A DNA stretch of 64,000 nucleotides from Caenorhabditis elegans (taxonomy: Eukaryota; Nematoda; Chromadorea; Rhabditida; Rhabditidae). The stretch spans positions 6,076,001 to 6,140,000 of the forward strand of contig NC_003279.8 in the NCBI RefSeq assembly GCF_000002985.6, read 5' to 3'. The translations under genes and the position numbers were made by a program. Below, in pieces: positions 60,201 to 64,000 of the stretch (the stretch's first letter is position 1; each line of letters opens with the position of its first letter). The notes under the pieces were generated by a model. That model had not been told where the DNA came from. It worked only from the letters and a program-made list of their open reading frames with translations, and did not search any database.

Positions 60201-61682
60201 AAGATGCTGACACATTGGTCTATGCAATCAATAAGAAGTTAGCGACTTCTCATACTAAAGATACTATTTTACTAACATATTTCAGGGGTAAAATATTGAG
60301 CAGTTGTGAGCTTAAATCCGGATCCTACGTTGATGTGATTCCTGGAATCATCAGTGATCCAAATGTCCGGTTATATTGGGGACCTAAGAATAGTTGTTCA
60401 GGAGTTGACTGCCCTAATACTGTTACATTGAATGTATGCTGAATTGTGGAAAAAAGGAAACGACAAATGATTTTTTCAGGCCCAAATGGGAGCCGTCCAT
60501 GTCCTCCACATTCACCCTTCAACAACAGAGGGTGACTTCAACTTGTTGGTGAGTGACTGCCGTCAGGTCTAGGCCACGAAAACATGTTGTGTCGCCGCCC
60601 GGTTAGCTCAGTCGGTAGAGCACCAGACTCTTAATCTGGTTGTCGCGGGTTCGAGCCCCGCATTGGGCTCATCTTTTTTGTTTTTTAGCGGATTAAGAAA
60701 GAAATACATTTGAAATTTTGCATATGAAACTTGTTATTGTCGTGTTAAAGAGGACGACGAAACGGAAATTGAAAACGATATGGTGGTGTCGGTTTGTTGA
60801 CGGTTTGTGCTACTACATATTTCTTGTCGCCAGGAGCCAAATCTTCATAGACCGAGAAAACGAGTGCCTAAAAAGATAAATAAATCAGTTTTTTGTTTGA
60901 AAATTTTTTTAAAACTCACGAAGGAGGCAATTATCATGCTCTTAGGTTCTAGTCAAAAATTTTTCGAACTGATCAAGGCCTCCCGTTTTTTATACAAATA
61001 GTATATAATAAAATTAGGAATTAGGAGAATGTCACGGGATCAATTAGATAATTTTTTTTTTGAAAAATGAAGCTCAAAATATTATTAAATCAGATTGGTT
61101 TTTTTTTGAGTTTATCGGAGAAGTCAGCGATTTCAAATCATAAAAAAACTCCCTTTATTCGATATTCGAAACAAATGAATTTGATCAAAAGGGATGTCAA
61201 CTGGATTGTTAATAATCAAAAATATTTCCAGGTACGCCCCAACTCTGTGAGCATTCTGTGGTCACTTCCACAATATATTATAATCACCCTTGGAGAAGTT
61301 TTGTTGTCGGTGACTGGATTGGAATTTGCTTATTCTCAAGCTGCTCCAAACATGAAATCCGTGCTCACAGCAATGTGGTTACTGACTGTTTTCGCTGGAA
61401 ACTTGATTGATATGATGATATCCGGTACTCGACTTATACCACATCCGGCATTGGAGTTTTTCTTCTACAGTACTCTTATGGTTATTGTTATGGGAGTTTT
61501 TATTCTTTTAGGTACGTAACAAAAGGGTATATATTGTTCAATTTTAAATATTTTCAGCCATGCAATATACCTACGTGGAAGATAATGACGATGAAATTAC
61601 AATAACAGAGTCCGAAAAGAAAGATGTAATTGCGTTAACTGAAATTGAATCAGGAACTGCTACTTCGGATAAGAAAGAATAA
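57285..61682 (+). CDS. pept-3: Proton-coupled oligopeptide transporter (POT/SLC15)
   Basis: Thirteen exons in one frame give 703 residues: 57285-57319, 57368-57484, 57534-57630, 58071-58244, 58292-58590, 59135-59522, 59568-59688, 59932-60076, 60124-60237, 60286-60433, 60480-60548, 61232-61511, 61558-61682. POT signatures are visible: GNEFCERFSFYGMKTIL with the proton-coupling ExxER-type motif, and the FYFAINGGSL motif after QKDLRSQFFSF. Multiple membrane segments flank a large extracellular loop (exons 7-11, with NETMEF and other N-glycosylation sequons), as in PEPT1/2. The acidic C-terminal tail is cytosolic. It imports di- and tripeptides with protons. The exon 6 acceptor (GTCAAAG) is weak but required by phase. 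Two tRNA genes lie in introns. The symbol pept-3 rests on remembered position; other PEPT paralogues are similar. Confidence 0.9.
59830..59913 (+). tRNA. tRNA-Tyr (GTA) with an 11-base intron
   Basis: The acceptor stem CCGTCGA (59830-59836) pairs with TCGACGG (59906-59912), with A as the discriminator base. The A box TAGCTCAGTTGG, B box GGTTCGAATCC, anticodon GTA (59863-59865) and a short intron just after position 37 (about 59867-59877) are all as expected for tRNA-Tyr. A T run (GATTTTTTT) terminates Pol III. It lies in pept-3 intron 7, same strand. Confidence 0.92.
60597..60669 (+). tRNA. tRNA-Lys (CTT)
   Basis: The acceptor stem GCCCGGT (60597-60603) pairs with ATTGGGC (60662-60668) using two G-U pairs. 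The A box TTAGCTCAGTCGG, anticodon loop CTCTTAA with anticodon CTT, and T arm GCGGGTTCGAGCCCCGC are intact. The discriminator is T rather than the G I would expect, so check for a near-functional copy. TTTTTT follows as terminator. It lies in pept-3 intron 11, same strand. Confidence 0.88.
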
Positions 61683-62155
61683 TTTTTATAAATTCCCATT
61701 CAATTCAATATTTTTGTGCTTTAATTTGTTCTTATGTTTACCAAACTCCCCTTCCAAAATGAGATCTAGTCATCCGCGTGACTTTAAATTATTTTTTTTT
61801 TCGGTTTTCGGCATTTTAGAATCCCATGTAGACATTGTCATCCAATCATCCACATTCCTTGAACGGTATTTTCTTTTTTTTGACAAAATTGTTTTCCTTT
61901 GCTCGCTTTTTTTCTTGAGCATAATTCTACGTTTCTGCATAATTTGATTAAAAAGTTTGAATAAAATTTGATAAAATTCAGATTAATCCGCGAATGCAAA
62001 TAATGGGAATTTCTGAGAGTTGCAACGTCACCTCAAATCACTTCAATGAGAAGTTCAAACTCCTGATATTCCACAATAATTATTCACAAAAAAGACTGGA
62101 TTGCTACGATTTCGTTCGAAGTTTCGATGTATAAGTAAGAATTTACATTGCTACA
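61683..62155. other. pept-3 3' region
   Basis: This holds the pept-3 3' UTR, with AT-rich sequence and AATAAA-like signals near 61.96 kb. No gene is seen. Confidence 0.4.
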
Positions 62156-62560
62156 ATGAGCAAGCAGGCGTTCTTCATGACTTCGAAAGAGTTGATGCCT
62201 TATTCTTGCCTACAGCTAATGTATTCAGTTTCTCAATTGAACTTCAACAAAAATAACTCAACTCTACAAATATATACTGAGAAAAAACCAAACGTCGGAG
62301 TTCATTTCAAAATTCAAAAAATAGGCAAAGTTTACGTCCATCACCTATGCAACTTCACCGACTTTGCAGTAAAATATTTGCATTACAATACTTCAAATTT
62401 TTTGAAATTACTTCAAATTTCTACTTTTCCCTTATTAAAATTAAATTGTTCATTTTCCGTGACCGTAAACAAGTTCTTATATCATTTCTATCCACGTGTT
62501 CAAAATGTTCAAATGAAACTATTCGTTGACACTTCTCATGGACACCACAATGGAGAATAA
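62156..62560 (+). CDS. Hypothetical single-exon ORF, 134 residues
   Basis: An uninterrupted frame starts MSKQAFFMTSKELMPYSC and continues through KKPNVGVHFKIQKIGKVYV to a polar end (DTSHGHHNGE). For sequence this AT-rich, 134 codons without a stop is more than chance usually gives. I recognise no domain, and it has no signal peptide. It overlaps the next gene's start by 23 bases in another frame, so both are unlikely to be translated from one simple mRNA. It may be a real orphan gene or a relic. Confidence 0.3.
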   Translation: MSKQAFFMTSKELMPYSCLQLMYSVSQLNFNKNNSTLQIYTEKKPNVGVHFKIQKIGKVYVHHLCNFTDFAVKYLHYNTSNFLKLLQISTFPLLKLNCSFSVTVNKFLYHFYPRVQNVQMKLFVDTSHGHHNGE

Positions 62561-62955
62561 AGCTCTGCCGATTAAGAAGAAACGATCGAGAAATGTTCCA
62601 AAAGAATAGTAAGTTTTAGAAAATAGCTGAAAGATGAGAAAGGCAATTTTAAATTTACAGTTTCCAAATGGATCTTCCACTCTACGTGATCGACGCTGAA
62701 ATCGACGAAGCAGTTTGGCAAGGATATAAAGATGAAGAGAAGAAAAAGGAGCTTAAACGAAAACTTGATGAAGTAACAAAAATAGTAGAGCTTCAAATTG
62801 CTGAAAAAGAACAAAATGGGCTGAACCATAAAGAAGCAAAGAGAGAAACAGATGCGGCAAGAAGGAAATTGTCAAAAGAAATCAAGAAATCCAATAACAT
62901 GCAACATAAATATAAGTCGACGAGCCGTGAAACTGTGAAAAAAATAAAAAAATAA
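62538..62955 (+). CDS. Small Lys/Glu-rich coiled-coil protein
   Basis: Two exons, 62538-62608 and 62661-62955, give 121 residues in phase. The start may be ATG 62538 or the in-frame ATG 62550. The N-terminus has a basic KKKRSRNVPK patch, possibly a nuclear localisation signal. From ~residue 43 on it is almost all charged (EKKKELKRKLDEV, EAKRETDAARRKL), a predicted coiled coil or single alpha helix. The intron has a good GTAAGT donor and a TTTACAG acceptor. I know no family. A hairpin repeat begins 32 bases after the stop and may supply the 3' UTR. Confidence 0.65.
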
Positions 62956-62986
62956 TTAGCAATGAAAAAAAAAATTATCAAAATAA

Positions 62987-63156
62987 ATAAACTGGCATGT
63001 GAAACGTGGCTTATTTTTTATTTTATTTATTATTCAAGCTCCTCCCATTTTTTAAAATAAACTAATAAATGAAAATTTCAACGAAAGGTCAGGTATGGGA
63101 GGAGCTTAAATAAAAAACAAAATAAAAAATAAGCCACGTTTCACATGACAGTTTAT
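62987..63156. repeat. Long hairpin repeat at the 3' end of the coiled-coil gene
   Basis: The left arm 62987-63048 (with GCATGTGAAACGTGGCTTAT…CTCCTCCCAT) and right arm 63095-63156 are nearly perfect reverse complements over ~62 bases, around a loop of about 46 bases. It is likely a MITE-like insertion. Confidence 0.75.
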
Positions 63157-63346
63157 ATATTTTGATAATACTGTTTGATTGAATTTTAGTTTTTAAAGTA
63201 ATGAATATTTGAAAGTTATAAATGTTGCCATCCATCCTTCTTGTCCATTGGACTACCCAATCCTACGCGTCTAACAGTTATTCTGAGCAGTTATTTTAGA
63301 ATACTAAACTCTTTGCGAGTCTTTTTTCTTTCAGCACTAATTTCAT

Positions 63347-63963
63347 TCAATATTTTCGAGCAGAGGCATATTCTTCTGTGGTAATCAAACGGATGAACGT
63401 ATCCTCAAGTGATGCTTGGGTCAACATGTAGTCTTTTGCATTGACTTTCTTTGCAAGAATTTCCACTTGATTGTACTTTCGGACCATTTATCAGATTTAG
63501 ATTTTTGAAGCTGAAACATTTTAATTCAAAATGGATCACTTGACAATAACAAACCTCCCAAACAATACTAGTAGTCAAACTTGATTCTGGAGTTTTCAAC
63601 ACTGCATCTGGCTTCTCTTCACTGACAATTGCAATAACCGATGTCAAACCTTCCAAACTGTTGAGAACAAGAGTCATCATGTACGTGTTACCATATTGAG
63701 ATTTCAATGATTGACTAGTTCCTAATGCAATCATTTCTCCTCTATGAAGAATTCCGATACGTGTACACAAAGCTTCACATTCTTCCATTGAATGAGAAGT
63801 AAGAACGATTGAGCATTTCCCCTGTTCCCGCATCTCATGAATGATATCCCAAATTTCACGGCGAGCACGCGGATCGATTCCAGCTGTTGGCTCATCAAGA
63901 ATGATACACGAGGCACGAGACATTAACGCGATTCCGACCGAGATCTTCCGTTTTTGACCACCG
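63347..63963 (-). CDS. ABCA-type ABC transporter, 3' end, with frame break in last exon
   Basis: Only the end of the gene is inside the window. Exon 63963-63555 encodes most of a nucleotide-binding domain: SGGQKRKISVGIAL signature, Walker B CIILDEPTAGIDP, the ABCA-type R-rich RARREIWDII and the H-loop LTSHSMEECEALC. An intron (GTTTGTT donor) leads to a final exon beginning at 63510 after TTTCAG, reading LQKSKSDKWSE. The expected ABCA C-terminus (YNQVEILAKKVNAKDYML…TLEDTF-like, ending ASARKY, stop 63349-63347) is present but one base out of frame. A single missing A in the run 63477-63479 would explain it. A poor alternative acceptor before TAC (63475) would also restore frame while skipping about 12 residues. 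ABCA proteins export lipids. Confidence 0.75.
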
Positions 63964-64000
63964 CTGAAAGTTTCAAGTGAAGAGTGATAAACCATTCAAA

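Overview
The window reads as nematode nuclear DNA, almost certainly Caenorhabditis elegans chromosome I. It is AT-rich, its genes have many short introns with TTTTCAG acceptors, several start codons lie a few bases after a TTTCAG (typical of spliced-leader addition), and it carries worm-type sperm proteins. From memory of that genome, gene content and order match the ZK484, T27A3 and F56F4 clones. No database was searched. Exon models were built by hand from splice sites and reading phase.

Layout. 0-3 kb (minus): 5' end of an unrecognised gene that runs off the left edge. 5.8-9.8 kb (plus): half-size ABC transporter haf-9, 16 exons, 815 residues. 11.4-11.7 kb (minus): small secreted or GPI-anchored-like protein. 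12.0-13.4 kb: 1.4-kb palindromic repeat. 14.1-14.9 kb (minus): histidine-phosphatase (phosphoglycerate-mutase-like) gene whose frame is broken. 17.3-18.0 kb (plus): ornithine decarboxylase antizyme oaz-1, readable only through a +1 ribosomal frameshift at UUU-UGA. 19.1-26.4 kb: a block that looks sperm-directed, with two single-domain tyrosine phosphatases (minus), a tiny Gly-rich protein (minus), an Arg/Ser-rich sperm chromatin protein (spch-3) and an MSP-domain protein (ssp-16).

30-31.7 kb (minus): a fusion of a nicotinamide-riboside-kinase-like domain with the large subunit of molybdopterin synthase. 32.3-33.6 kb (minus): SMC5/6 subunit Nse1, head to head with the deubiquitinase usp-5 (34.1-38.3 kb, plus). 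38.3-47.1 kb is gene-poor, with an inverted-repeat element holding a 175-bp tandem array. 47.15-50.5 kb (plus): kinesin adaptor trak-1. 50.5-57.3 kb: no gene seen. 57.3-61.7 kb (plus): oligopeptide transporter pept-3, with complete tRNA-Tyr and tRNA-Lys genes in two introns. 62.2-63.0 kb: a single-exon ORF and a small coiled-coil gene, followed by a hairpin repeat. 63.3-64 kb (minus): 3' end of an ABCA-type transporter whose last exon has an apparent one-base frameshift.

The genes do not form one pathway. The clearest functional grouping is the 19-26 kb sperm block. The most unusual biology is the antizyme recoding site, the kinase/molybdopterin-synthase fusion, and three family genes (mutase, second phosphatase, ABCA transporter) whose coding frame is broken or needs odd splicing. 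I found no wholly new multi-gene system.
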